DNA from: Corynebacterium tuberculostearicum | GTDB lineage: Bacteria > Actinomycetota > Actinomycetes > Mycobacteriales > Mycobacteriaceae | Direction: 5' to 3' | Length of the DNA: 64,000 nucleotides | NCBI RefSeq assembly: GCF_016894265.1 | Contig: NZ_CP069791.1 | Span: 310,001 to 374,000 of the forward strand | In this document: positions 54,851 to 64,000 of the stretch, one piece after another | Position numbering within the stretch: the first letter of the stretch is position 1 | How the letters are laid out: every line of letters begins with the position of its first letter | Position numbers and translations under genes: made by a program | Notes under the pieces: model-generated | Told to the model about the DNA's origin: nothing | The model's database searches: none | What the model saw: only the letters and a program-made list of their open reading frames with translations

Positions 54851-56299
54851 CTAATGAACCGTAGGTTTGAATTTTCCTGTGGATGGAGCCCACCACTTTG
54901 CACTCAGCCCAATGAGAGTGATGGCGAGCAATACCGCAACGCCGGTCCACAACACGGCCTGTTCGCCTTCGTTACCCGCCGCCGTGACGGCCGCGGTAGT
55001 CCAATTCAGCGGCAAAAGATTAGAAACAATCTGCCAAACCTTAGAAACGCCGGCAATTGCCGCGGATTTCCATAGCCAACCCACCAGCGCGGTCTGGCCT
55101 ATGCCAAACAGCGCGGCGAGGATGCTGCCGGCAGTAATACCGCATAGCCCGAGTAGGCCGCGGGTGATGGCCGCCATGGACAGCGCGCCCAGAAGGAGCG
55201 CCGCGCCGGCCCACACCGCAGCCACAGGGGTAAATCCGGTGGCGAGCACAAAGAGGAGGATTTCCCCGATGGCGACCGCGGCCAGCGTGCCGCCGAGGAC
55301 CGTCAGCCATGGGCGGAATCCCACCTGCCAGGCCACACCGGCCGCGGCGCCTGCGAGCAGGACCAAAGCGGAGACCAACATCGCGACGATGGGGCTGAGC
55401 AGATGTGCCGGGCCGTCGGTCGCGGTATGCGCCGGCGGCAGGGCACGCTGAATTTCACCCACGTTGGTCTGGTTTTGGGCTGCCATGGTGGAGAGCTTGC
55501 CGGCGCCGTCGTCAAGCTTGTCCACGCCCTCCTGCGCCTCACCAACGCGCTTGTTCAGCTCCGCAATTCCCTCGTTGAGCTCCTGCGCACCGGATACGGC
55601 CTGGTTCACGCCATCGTGATAGGCATAGCCATTGACCGCCAACTGATTGGATAGATCGCGCGAGCCGTCCTTGAGCTTCTTGAGCTGATCAGTCACCGAA
55701 TTATCCAGGCGGAAATTATTCACCTGTGCACGGAGATCGCCCAGCTGCGAGCGAATTTCCTTCGCTTCCTTGGACTTATTGCCTTCCAGGTCGCGCATCG
55801 TGCCATCGATGGCCTGCAGAATCTGCCCTTGGACGGCACCGAGGCCCACCACCTGGTCCACGGCACCGCCGACACCATCGGCCAGCTCCGTTGCACCGCC
55901 ACCGAGCGTATTAGTTCCGGACTGCAGCTGATTGAGGCCGGCCACCAGTTCTTGGGAGCCGGTCGCCAGCTTGTCGACGCCCCCTCCGAGCTCATCCGCC
56001 CCCTTATTCAGCTCCCCTGTGCCGTCGTCAAGCTGCGTGGCGCCCGATTTAAGCATGCTCGCCTGTGCCTGCGCGCGGCTGGCCGCCTCGGCGGCTTCCT
56101 TCACCTCTGGCGAGGCGGAATTTTCCCGCGGCGCTCCAAATGGCTGCGCGGCGCTAGACCAGGTGTGGGCGGGTTCCCACTGCGCAAGGCCCGCCACCGC
56201 AGCGCCGATAATGAGCGGCAGGGCGAGCAGGAGGATCAAGAGGACGCTGCGCCACCGGGAGGGGGACGCAGCGTCTGGGGAGGCAAGGCGTGAGGTCAT
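54851..56299 (-). CDS. YhgE/Pip-family membrane protein
   Basis: This 482-residue protein has one N-terminal membrane helix, a long extracellular region with repeated small heptad-like blocks (LDDGTGELNKGADELGGGVD, residues 60-280) predicted to form coiled coils, and five or six C-terminal helices. The plan matches YhgE/Pip proteins, related to type VII secretion accessory and phage-receptor proteins such as EsaA. ATG 56299 is chosen; GTG 56326 is an alternative. It stands alone, flanked by the gap and a lipoprotein gene. Confidence 0.85.
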   Translation of the reverse strand: MTSRLASPDAASPSRWRSVLLILLLALPLIIGAAVAGLAQWEPAHTWSSAAQPFGAPRENSASPEVKEAAEAASRAQAQASMLKSGATQLDDGTGELNKGADELGGGVDKLATGSQELVAGLNQLQSGTNTLGGGATELADGVGGAVDQVVGLGAVQGQILQAIDGTMRDLEGNKSKEAKEIRSQLGDLRAQVNNFRLDNSVTDQLKKLKDGSRDLSNQLAVNGYAYHDGVNQAVSGAQELNEGIAELNKRVGEAQEGVDKLDDGAGKLSTMAAQNQTNVGEIQRALPPAHTATDGPAHLLSPIVAMLVSALVLLAGAAAGVAWQVGFRPWLTVLGGTLAAVAIGEILLFVLATGFTPVAAVWAGAALLLGALSMAAITRGLLGLCGITAGSILAALFGIGQTALVGWLWKSAAIAGVSKVWQIVSNLLPLNWTTAAVTAAGNEGEQAVLWTGVAVLLAITLIGLSAKWWAPSTGKFKPTVH

Positions 56300-56385
56300 G
56301 GTAATGAACCTATCCTTGCAGGTCACTCCCCTGTTGCAGGCGCGCCGAACACCCCCGCATTGGCAGTTCCTCTACGATATATGGC

Positions 56386-56982
56386 ATGTCCCACAATTAT
56401 TCCCTATCCCCTTCCCGCTACCTCGCCGCTGCGGCCATCGCGCCGCTGTGCTTCAGCCTTGTTGCCTGCTCCAACGACGCCGATACCTCGGCAGAACCGG
56501 AGTTCTCCGACGCCACCGCCGCAAGCTCCTCGGCCGAGGAGACCTCGTCCGAGGAAACCACGAGCGAGCCCGCTACCTCGGAAGCCGCAGACACCGCCAC
56601 TGAGACCGCGGCGGCCGAGCCCACTTCTGCGGAGGCAGCTCCCGCTGAGGACACCGCGGAATCCGGCAACGCAGAAAGCAAAACCCCGGCCGCCGTACCC
56701 GCCGACACCGGCCGCGGCGACTGCTCCCCAGAAGCGCTACAGCCCGCAGCTCCCACCATGACCAATATCCGAGTCAATAACTGCGATGGCCAGTGGGCCC
56801 ACTTTGGCAAAGACAGCACGGACTGGACTGCCTGGGCGCGCTATGAGGGCGGCCAGTGGGTAGCCATTGAATCCATTGGCGAGGCAACCTCCGGCATGGC
56901 CGCCCCGTGCTACGACGTGGATAAGTGGGCCGCCGAGGGCGCTCCCGCCTTTGTTACGGAAAAGATGCGCCGCTGCGACTAG
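56386..56982 (+). CDS. Secreted lipoprotein
   Basis: This 198-residue protein has a signal peptide with lipobox LVAC (Cys 28), a low-complexity linker rich in Ala, Ser, Glu and Thr (residues 30-105) and a compact C-terminal domain with four Cys (CSPEALQ, NNCDGQW, APCYDVD, RRCD) that could form two disulfides. The linker probably spans the cell wall. The C-terminal domain is not recognised. Confidence 0.8.
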   Translation: MSHNYSLSPSRYLAAAAIAPLCFSLVACSNDADTSAEPEFSDATAASSSAEETSSEETTSEPATSEAADTATETAAAEPTSAEAAPAEDTAESGNAESKTPAAVPADTGRGDCSPEALQPAAPTMTNIRVNNCDGQWAHFGKDSTDWTAWARYEGGQWVAIESIGEATSGMAAPCYDVDKWAAEGAPAFVTEKMRRCD

Positions 56983-56997
56983 CCACACAGCAAGAAA

Positions 56998-57040
56998 CCG
57001 CCCCCGTACCGTGCAGTAAAGCAACTCGGTACGGGGGCGG
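56998..57040 (-). terminator. Strong terminator between lipoprotein gene and katA
   Basis: A perfect 14-bp stem (56998-57011 with 57027-57040). On the minus strand it is followed by TTTCTT, so it ends katA; it may act in both directions. Confidence 0.85.
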
Positions 57041-57073
57041 CGTCGTTAGCGCACAGGCCCTGCCGGGGAAGGG

Positions 57074-58624
57074 TTACTTCTTCTCGGCGTAGACCTCGCG
57101 CACGCGCTGGCCTAGGGCTGGGTGCACGTTGGTCCAGTATTCGTAGACGCGCTCCTCGGTCTCCTCGGATACACCGGCCATCGCGTTGGTGATATTGGTG
57201 ACCAGGCGCTCCTTGGCGGCATCGTCATAGACGTTCTCGTACAGATCGCGCGCCTGCACAAAGTCATCGTCCTCGGCGTGGCGAACGTACGGTGCACGCA
57301 CCAAGTCGCTGCCGTGGGACTCCGGATTGATGTAGAGCTCCGCCGCGGTGGTGGTCTCGAGCTGGGAGCGGTCGTTTACAGCGGCGTCGTCAAGCACGCC
57401 CGTACCCTTGTCGTGGCGGTTGGGCGAGTAGACCGGATCCTCCGGAGCATTGAAGAGGAACTGCATGCTGCCCTCGTGCTCGTAGGTATTGACCTCGTTC
57501 ACATTCTGCGGCTGGTTAACCGGCAGCTGCTTGTAATTCGCGCCGATGCGGTAACGCTGCTGGTCAGCGTAAGCAAAGGCGCGGGCCTGCAGCATCTTGT
57601 CTGGGGATAGGCCAACGCCCGGCACAATATTGGAAGGATCGAGCGCCACCTGCTCAATCTGGGCAAAGAAGTTGCGCGGGTTGCGGTTGAGTACAAAGTA
57701 GCCCACATCGTGCAGCGGGTAGTCCTTCTTGGACCAGACCTTGGTCAGGTCGAAGGGGTTAAAGCGGTAATTCTCCGCCTCATCCAGCGGCATGATCTGC
57801 ACCTTAACGTCCCAGATCGGGTAGTTGCCCTCCTCGATGGCGTTGTAAAGATCCTCGCGGTGGCAATCCGGGTTCTGGCCGGCGGTGGTGGTGGCCTCCT
57901 CATCGGTGAAGTTCTCCACGCCCTGGCGGGACTTGAAGTGATACTTGACCCAGAAAGCCTCGCCTTCTTCATTGACCCACTGGAAGGTGTGGGAGCCGTA
58001 GCCATTCTGGTGGCGGGTGGACTTCGGGGTGCCGCGGTCACCCATCAGATAGGTGACTTGGTGTGCGGATTCCGGGTTGCGGGTCCAGAAATCCCACTGC
58101 ATATCGGCATCGCGCAGGCCATTGGTGCCTAGGCGCTTCTGGGAGTGGATGAAGTCTGGGAACTTAATGCCATCGCGAATGAAGAAGACCGGGGTGTTAT
58201 TGCCCACGATGTCGAGGTTGCCCTCCTCGGTGTAGAAGCGCAGGGCAAAGCCGTGCACATCGCGCCAGGTATCCGGGGAGCCCTGCTCGCCGGCCACGGT
58301 GGAAAAGCGGCCCATCATCGGGGTGACGGTGCCCTTCTGGAAGACCTTGGCCTTGGTGTAGGCAGAGACATCTTCCGTGATGTGCAGCTCACCAAAGGCA
58401 CCGTGGCCCTTAGCGTGCGGCGTGCGCTCGGGCACGCGCTCGCGGTTGAAGTGCGCGAGCTTTTCAATGAGGTGGATATCATTGAGCGCCACCGGTCCCT
58501 GCTGGCCCGCGGTCACCGAGGTGTTTTCGGACGGCACCGGCTGGCCCGAGGGGCGGGTGGTATTTCCCTTGCCAGCGGGGCGCTGGCCCTTGTTCAGGAT
58601 GTCATCAGCGGTAAATTCACTCAT
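57074..58624 (-). CDS. katA: Catalase
   Basis: This 516-residue monofunctional heme catalase shows the distal His region RTPHAKGHGAFGELHIT, the VGNNTPVFFIRD segment with the distal Asn nearby, and the proximal heme Tyr in ARAFAYADQQRYRIGANY. Start at ATG 58624 (MSEFTADDI), with AGGAGG upstream. It is divergent from sigC, as in C. glutamicum. A RamB-like word lies in the shared promoter region. Confidence 0.95.
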   Translation of the reverse strand: MSEFTADDILNKGQRPAGKGNTTRPSGQPVPSENTSVTAGQQGPVALNDIHLIEKLAHFNRERVPERTPHAKGHGAFGELHITEDVSAYTKAKVFQKGTVTPMMGRFSTVAGEQGSPDTWRDVHGFALRFYTEEGNLDIVGNNTPVFFIRDGIKFPDFIHSQKRLGTNGLRDADMQWDFWTRNPESAHQVTYLMGDRGTPKSTRHQNGYGSHTFQWVNEEGEAFWVKYHFKSRQGVENFTDEEATTTAGQNPDCHREDLYNAIEEGNYPIWDVKVQIMPLDEAENYRFNPFDLTKVWSKKDYPLHDVGYFVLNRNPRNFFAQIEQVALDPSNIVPGVGLSPDKMLQARAFAYADQQRYRIGANYKQLPVNQPQNVNEVNTYEHEGSMQFLFNAPEDPVYSPNRHDKGTGVLDDAAVNDRSQLETTTAAELYINPESHGSDLVRAPYVRHAEDDDFVQARDLYENVYDDAAKERLVTNITNAMAGVSEETEERVYEYWTNVHPALGQRVREVYAEKK

Positions 58625-58667
58625 TTTTGCCTCCTGGCAATTCGCGGTCAGTTCTTCCCAGTGTGGC

Positions 58668-58680
58668 AAAACTTTGCACG
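58668..58680. promoter_or_regulatory. RamB-like word between katA and sigC
   Basis: AAAACTTTGCACG closely resembles the RamB word AAACTTTGCAAA. It could link catalase and SigC expression to carbon source. Predicted only. Confidence 0.4.
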
Positions 58681-58730
58681 GTTGTCAGGGCTCGCCAAAG
58701 AGAGTAAAGGGTGCTGGTAGATTCATTCAG

Positions 58731-59273
58731 GTGACTCACCACTCCGCAGCAGACGACGCCCGCGTCACCGACCTCGCTCTTCGGGCCGGTCGCGGCGACC
58801 GCGCGGCCCTGACGGAGTTTATCAAGGCCACCCAGGATGATGTGTGGCGCTTGCTGGCGCACCTGGGCGGGCCCGAGGGGGCCGACGATCTCACCCAGGA
58901 GACCTATCTGCGCGTCATCAGCGCCCTGCCGCGCTTTGCGGCGCGGTCCTCCGCCCGCACGTGGTTGCTGTCTTTGGCCCGGCGCGTGTGGGTGGACAAT
59001 ATTCGCCACGATATGGCCCGGCCGCGGAAATCTGCCACCGAGTACGAAGACGCGATGGGTGCGGCGCCGGAAGAATCCACGGCGTGGAGCGAGTGGATCG
59101 ACGCGCGTACGCTTATCGACGCCCTCCCGGCCGACCGCCGCGAAGCCCTCATCCTCACCCAGGTACTGGGCTATACCTATGAGGAGGCGGCCAAGATTGC
59201 CGGCGTGCGCGTGGGCACCATTCGCTCCCGCGTGGCGCGCGCCCGCAAGGATCTCATCGCGGGGACAGGTTAA
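58731..59273 (+). CDS. sigC: ECF sigma factor SigC
   Basis: This 180-residue extracytoplasmic-function sigma factor has region 2 (DDLTQETYLRVISALPRF) and region 4 (YTYEEAAKIAGVRVGTIRSR). GTG 58731 fits the family start; the open frame to 58377 is antisense to katA. In C. glutamicum SigC responds to failing electron transport and induces cytochrome bd. No anti-sigma gene is evident next to it, but a 41-codon CPxC frame follows. Confidence 0.9.
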   Translation: MTHHSAADDARVTDLALRAGRGDRAALTEFIKATQDDVWRLLAHLGGPEGADDLTQETYLRVISALPRFAARSSARTWLLSLARRVWVDNIRHDMARPRKSATEYEDAMGAAPEESTAWSEWIDARTLIDALPADRREALILTQVLGYTYEEAAKIAGVRVGTIRSRVARARKDLIAGTG

Positions 59274-59414
59274 TACCCCCAAATAGCCCCCTGCGATTGC
59301 GGAGTTAATTTCACTCTCAAATTGTTACGCTCTGGTTACCTTGTATCCCGCGGGCCCCAGATATTGGCACTTAGCTGCACTTTACGCGCAATGAGTGGGG
59401 TGAACGAGGCCACA

Positions 59415-59540
59415 ATGAGGGCGATTCTTGCCCGAAATATCTGTCCAATGTGTGGTTTATTAGTTGTGTACACACGTGATAAATCGACCGTCGATCCGGG
59501 CCCGCGCGATACCAATGCCGGGCCCGGCGCGTGTGAGTAA
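59415..59540 (+). CDS. Possible 41-residue protein with CPxC motif
   Basis: ATG 59415, preceded by GAGG at good distance, encodes MRAILARNICPMCGLLVVYT and a polar Asp/Gly/Pro-rich end with one more Cys. The C-terminal codons overlap a 9-bp hairpin (CCGGGCCCG/CGGGCCCGG, 59496-59527) and the palindrome TGTGTACACA (59465-59474), so the stretch could instead be the regulatory leader of the next gene. Three Cys in a small protein beside a respiration-sensing sigma factor is suggestive. No family recognised. Confidence 0.35.
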   Translation: MRAILARNICPMCGLLVVYTRDKSTVDPGPRDTNAGPGACE

Positions 59541-59557
59541 GAGAGTTTCTCCCTTTC

Positions 59558-60958
59558 ATGTTAAAACGCGCAATCGGAATTTCCATGGCGTTTATCGGCG
59601 TCGTCGTGGGCGCAGGCTTCGCCTCCGGCCAGGAGGCCATGCAGTACTTCGTGGCCTTTGGTAACTGGGGCCTGTGGGGCATCGCCCTGGCCGCTGGTTT
59701 GATGATGATCACCGGCATCTCCATCCTGCAGCTCGGCTCGTACTTCCAGGCCGAGGAGCACACCGCTGTCTACGACAAGGTCGCATCGCCATTTACCGCC
59801 AAGATTTTGGACTGGTCCACCCTGGTGACCTTGTTCGCCATCGGCTTCGTCATGTTCGCCGGCGGTGGTTCGAATATCAATCAGCAGTTCCCGTCCATCC
59901 CAGTATGGGTGGGCGCCACCGCCATGCTGATTTTGGTGCTGCTCGTCGGCCTGATGGATGTCGACCGCGTAACCGCAGTCATCGGTACCATCACCCCATT
60001 CATCATCATCTTCGTGGTGCTTGCCACCGGCTATACCATCTTGAATGCAGACGTTGATTTCTCTGCCATGAATGACTGGGCGGTCAACAATGTTGATACC
60101 TCGCTGCCTAATTGGTGGCTAGCCGCACTGAACTACACCGGCCTAAACGTGATGACGGCAGTATCCATGTCCATCGTTATTGGCGGTAACTTCCTGGATA
60201 ACCGTGCAGTTGGCGTCGGAGGCCTCATCGGTGGCCTGCTTTATCTCATCCTGTTGGCACTGTTGGTATTCGCCCTCTTCTTCGAGGCAGAGACCGTCAA
60301 CGGCCAGGACATGCCGGTACTGAGCCTGATTACCAGCATCCACCCAGTCTTGGGCGTGCTGATGACCTTTGTCATTTACGGCATGGTCTTTAACACCGCC
60401 ATCGGCATGTTCTACGCGCTGGGCAAGCGCTTGACCCGCAATAACCCCAAGCGCTTCTACCCGGTTTATGCCGGCGCCTGCATCATCGGCTTCATCTTGT
60501 CCTTCGTGGGCTTCCAGGCCTTGGTCAGCAACGTCTACCCAATCCTGGGCTACCTCGGACTGCTGATGATCGCGGTGATGGTCTTCAACCGCATCAAGAA
60601 CGGCAGCAAGCTCTCGGATGAGTCCGACCGCCGCATGCGCGCACACGAGCTGGTATCCCGTCGTCTGGATCCGCGCAAGCGCTTTACCAAGAAGAACGAG
60701 CGCGAGCTGCGCAAGCTGGCTGCAGCATCCAATATGGAAACCACCGAGTTCGTCACCAATATCGCAGAAGAGATCCACGAGGAGCTCGAAAATGATGATG
60801 ATATTGAGTATGACCGCGAAGATCCGGAGCCGTCCGTGACCTACGTGCAGCACACCAAGCCGGAGGTTCCGTCGTCCACTAGCGACCTCGACTTTGGCAA
60901 GAGGGGCACTGGTGCCGACTCCGATACTGGCACCGCCAAGCCGGTTTCTGAGGACTAA
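59558..60958 (+). CDS. YkvI-like membrane protein
   Basis: This 466-residue protein has ten or more membrane helices (residues 5-345) with the APC-superfamily start GVVVGAGFASGQEAMQYF, and a cytoplasmic C-terminal tail of about 115 residues: a basic part (RRLDPRKRFTKKNERELRKL), then a strongly acidic part (EELENDDDIEYDRED). It resembles the YkvI family of unknown substrate. The tail is long for the family and may be regulatory. It sits between sigC and the asd gene, as in C. glutamicum. Confidence 0.85.
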   Translation: MLKRAIGISMAFIGVVVGAGFASGQEAMQYFVAFGNWGLWGIALAAGLMMITGISILQLGSYFQAEEHTAVYDKVASPFTAKILDWSTLVTLFAIGFVMFAGGGSNINQQFPSIPVWVGATAMLILVLLVGLMDVDRVTAVIGTITPFIIIFVVLATGYTILNADVDFSAMNDWAVNNVDTSLPNWWLAALNYTGLNVMTAVSMSIVIGGNFLDNRAVGVGGLIGGLLYLILLALLVFALFFEAETVNGQDMPVLSLITSIHPVLGVLMTFVIYGMVFNTAIGMFYALGKRLTRNNPKRFYPVYAGACIIGFILSFVGFQALVSNVYPILGYLGLLMIAVMVFNRIKNGSKLSDESDRRMRAHELVSRRLDPRKRFTKKNERELRKLAAASNMETTEFVTNIAEEIHEELENDDDIEYDREDPEPSVTYVQHTKPEVPSSTSDLDFGKRGTGADSDTGTAKPVSED

Positions 60959-60982
60959 CCCCTCGCCCACGGCTAATAAGCC

Positions 60983-61035
60983 AAAAGCTCGGCGCCCTCC
61001 TTTCCCACAACCAGGGAAGGAGGGCACCGAGCTTT
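60983..61035. terminator. Bidirectional terminator between YkvI-like gene and asd
   Basis: A long stem: AAAGCTCGG with CCGAGCTTT enclosing GCCCTCCTTTCCC with GGGAAGGAGGGC (one bulge). T-rich ends on both sides (CTTTG and, on the minus strand, CTTTTGG) fit termination in both directions. Confidence 0.85.
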
Positions 61036-61066
61036 GTAGTGCGACAGGCGGCGATGTAGCGCTGTG

Positions 61067-62101
<1,035 letters not shown>

Positions 62102-62132
62102 TTAAAAATCCTCTGTAGTTGCTTTTGGGTAT

Positions 62133-63398
62133 TTAACGTCCGGTTCCAGCATAAACCGTGGCTTCTTCTTCGCCACCAAGCTGGAACTTATCGTGCAGCG
62201 CACGAGCGGCCTTATCCAGGTCAGCCTCGCGGGTGAGCACGGAGATGCGGATTTCGGAGGTGGAGATGAGCTCCATATTGACGTCGACGTCGCGCAGGGC
62301 CTCGGTAAACTCGGCGGTCACGCCCGGGTGGGACTTCATGCCGGCGCCGACGAGGGAGACCTTGCCCACCTGGTCGTCGTAAAGCACATTGGCCCAGCCG
62401 CCTTCGGACTTCAGCTTGGTCAACAGCTCCATGGCGCGCGGGCCGTCGGCACGCGGGCAGGTGAAGGTGATATCGGTGGTGCCATCCTCCAGGGAGGAGA
62501 CGTTTTGCAAGACCATGTCGATATTGATCTCCGCATCGGCAATGACACGGAAAACCTTCGCTGCCTCCCCTGGGCGGTCCGGGATTCCAAGGACGGTGAC
62601 CTTTGCCTCGGACTTATCGGTTGCTACACCAGTGAGTACTGCTTCTTCCACAGGAATATCCTCCATCGATCCGGTCACTAGGGTGCCGGGGTCATTTGAA
62701 TAAGACGAGCGAACTCGCAAGGGTACATTGAACGCGCGGGCGTACTCCACGCTGCGCAGAACCAAAATCTTGGAACCTACCGCGGCCATCTCCAGCATCT
62801 CCTCAAAGGAGAGCTTGTCTAGCTTCTGCGCGTCCGGGACGATGCGCGGGTCTGCGGTATACACGCCATCGACATCGGAATAAATCTCACACACGTCCGC
62901 ATTCAGCGCGGCGGCTAGCGCCACCGCGGTGGTATCGGAACCACCGCGGCCCAGCGTGGTGACATCGCGCGATTCCTTATTAACTCCCTGGAATCCGGCG
63001 ACGATGCAGATCTTGCCCTCATCCAGCGCTTCAGTCAGGCGGCCTGGGGTAACGTCCACGATGCGGGCATTGCCGTGGCGCTCGGTGGTGAGCACGCCGG
63101 CCTGGGAGCCGGTAAAGGACTGAGCATGGGCACCCAGAGATTCCACGGCCATGGCCACCAGCGCATTGGAGATGCGCTCGCCCGCGGTCAGCAGCATGTC
63201 CATTTCGCGCCGTGGTGGCACGGGGTTGACCTGGGCGGCAAGGTCGAGCAACTCATCGGTGGTATCGCCCATGGCGGAGCACACCACAACGACGTCGTTG
63301 CCCTGCTTCTTGGTGGCCACGATGCGCTCCGCAACGGCGCGAATGCGGTCTGCGGATTCGAGGGATGAGCCGCCATATTTTTGCACGATCAGGGCCAC
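62133..63398 (-). CDS. lysC: Aspartate kinase
   Basis: This 421-residue enzyme phosphorylates aspartate. The kinase domain starts [19 protein letters not shown] and has [16 protein letters not shown]; two ACT domains follow (from residue 265). GTG 63398 gives exactly the length of C. glutamicum LysC, so the 11 upstream codons are leader. The [14 protein letters not shown] segment matches the feedback-sensitive wild type, inhibited by lysine plus threonine. In C. glutamicum an internal start makes a separate beta subunit, and the same may hold here. Confidence 0.96.
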   Translation of the reverse strand: MALIVQKYGGSSLESADRIRAVAERIVATKKQGNDVVVVCSAMGDTTDELLDLAAQVNPVPPRREMDMLLTAGERISNALVAMAVESLGAHAQSFTGSQAGVLTTERHGNARIVDVTPGRLTEALDEGKICIVAGFQGVNKESRDVTTLGRGGSDTTAVALAAALNADVCEIYSDVDGVYTADPRIVPDAQKLDKLSFEEMLEMAAVGSKILVLRSVEYARAFNVPLRVRSSYSNDPGTLVTGSMEDIPVEEAVLTGVATDKSEAKVTVLGIPDRPGEAAKVFRVIADAEINIDMVLQNVSSLEDGTTDITFTCPRADGPRAMELLTKLKSEGGWANVLYDDQVGKVSLVGAGMKSHPGVTAEFTEALRDVDVNMELISTSEIRISVLTREADLDKAARALHDKFQLGGEEEATVYAGTGR

Positions 63399-63662
63399 GG
63401 TGAGGATGCCGCCTTTCGTCTTTCCAGGCATTTCCGGAGTGTGCGTTCGCGCGCGTCCAGAAATATCTGTCGGTCATTAGTCAAATACCCATGCTACCCC
63501 GCAGGGGTCTAGTCCTCATCATAATTCCTAGACAATGCTTGCTTTTTATTCACACGCCCGAGCGTAAAGCGCGCCATGCGCCGGCCGCCCCCCATGGAGA
63601 AAAACGCGCGCCATACAGCGCAGAATATGCATATAACAGGAATCTTTACTACCGTTGAGCGG

Positions 63663-64000
63663 GTGTTAAGCAACCTCCTCGCCATCTTTTTCGCGCTCGC
63701 ATCCGCGCTGACGGTTGCTTGGGGCACAGTCATCCGCCACCGCATCGCCCTTGACGCCGATGATTCGGTCATGCGCGCCGCCATGTCTAACCCCTTGTGG
63801 TGGGTGGGCACCGCGGCCGCGATTGGCGCCTACGGCCTGCAGGTTATCGCGCTCGGCTTCGGCACCTTGCTGGTCGTCCAGCCCATCTTGGTGCTGTCCT
63901 TGATGTTTACCCTGCCGCTATCGGCGTGGTACTCCGGCCGCAAGATGCCCTTCCACGAAGTTTTCTGGTCCATTGCGCTGACCATCGCGGTGGGCATCAT
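63663..64000 (+). CDS. DMT-like membrane protein, C-terminus outside the window
   Basis: GTG 63663 opens a frame that stays open to the window end, at least 112 residues with hydrophobic segments at about residues 4-22, 47-65, 70-90 and 98-112 (for example AIGAYGLQVIALGFGTLLVV). The pattern of short helices fits the drug/metabolite transporter superfamily, NIPA-like group. It is divergent from lysC. Confidence 0.65.
   Translation, partial: MLSNLLAIFFALASALTVAWGTVIRHRIALDADDSVMRAAMSNPLWWVGTAAAIGAYGLQVIALGFGTLLVVQPILVLSLMFTLPLSAWYSGRKMPFHEVFWSIALTIAVGI

Overview
The window is a stretch of a Corynebacterium chromosome (high GC, mycolyltransferases, mycothiol-linked genes, WhiB and GlxR regulators, an RmlC-RmlD fusion). 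From memory, the gene order follows the C. glutamicum chromosome from the sdhCAB/ramB/lpd region to lysC-asd. I see no phage, CRISPR array, insertion sequence or classical defence operon. Species was not determined.

Bases 1-2250 are an AT-richer accessory patch: two unknown minus-strand genes (one cut by the window edge), a HEPN-like gene broken at a run of eight T, a tRNA-like cloverleaf whose halves are in circularly permuted order, and a short gene remnant. From 2.6 to 10 kb lie sdhCAB with a small membrane protein, divergent ramB, and lpd. The 10-16 kb part holds a 36-residue porin-like peptide, two tandem mycolyltransferases, an M1 peptidase and a DUF222/HNH protein. The 16-24 kb part holds dTDP-rhamnose synthesis (rmlB, rmlCD, rmlA), mycothiol-dependent formaldehyde oxidation, a GDSL hydrolase, an acyl-CoA synthetase and tRNA-Thr. 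The 24-32 kb part holds holB, cyaB, a frameshifted DUF418 gene, topA and a DedA protein.

The 32-43 kb part is the actinobacterial helicase/secretion neighbourhood: cspA, an MrfA-like helicase, a complete small Tad/Flp pilus operon read on the minus strand, the 6C small RNA between the CpaE-like gene and a HAD phosphatase, a degenerate Fic-like protein, a Holin-X protein and an epoxide-hydrolase-like protein. The 43-50 kb part holds marP, a NUDIX protein, a TlpA thioredoxin, nth, glxR, an MBL hydrolase, ridA, a DUF4177 protein and whcA. The 50-64 kb part holds PBP1A, YqeY, a phosphoesterase, tRNA-Pro, a 0.7 kb gene-poor gap, a YhgE/Pip protein, a lipoprotein, katA, sigC, a YkvI-like transporter, asd, lysC and a cut-off membrane protein.

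Two observations stand out. (1) A 13-base word, GRCGTCGGCAAGC, recurs ten times on both strands, mostly inside unrelated genes and always with an unusual Leu codon when read as LAD. It behaves like a DNA uptake sequence or another genome-wide recognition word, and the window also carries a Tad pilus, the machine that takes up DNA in Micrococcus. (2) The permuted tRNA-like RNA lies directly 3' of the HEPN gene. The cAMP-GlxR, RamB and DtxR sites seen around sdh/ramB, glxR and katA/sigC fit a shared carbon, iron and respiration circuit with cyaB.
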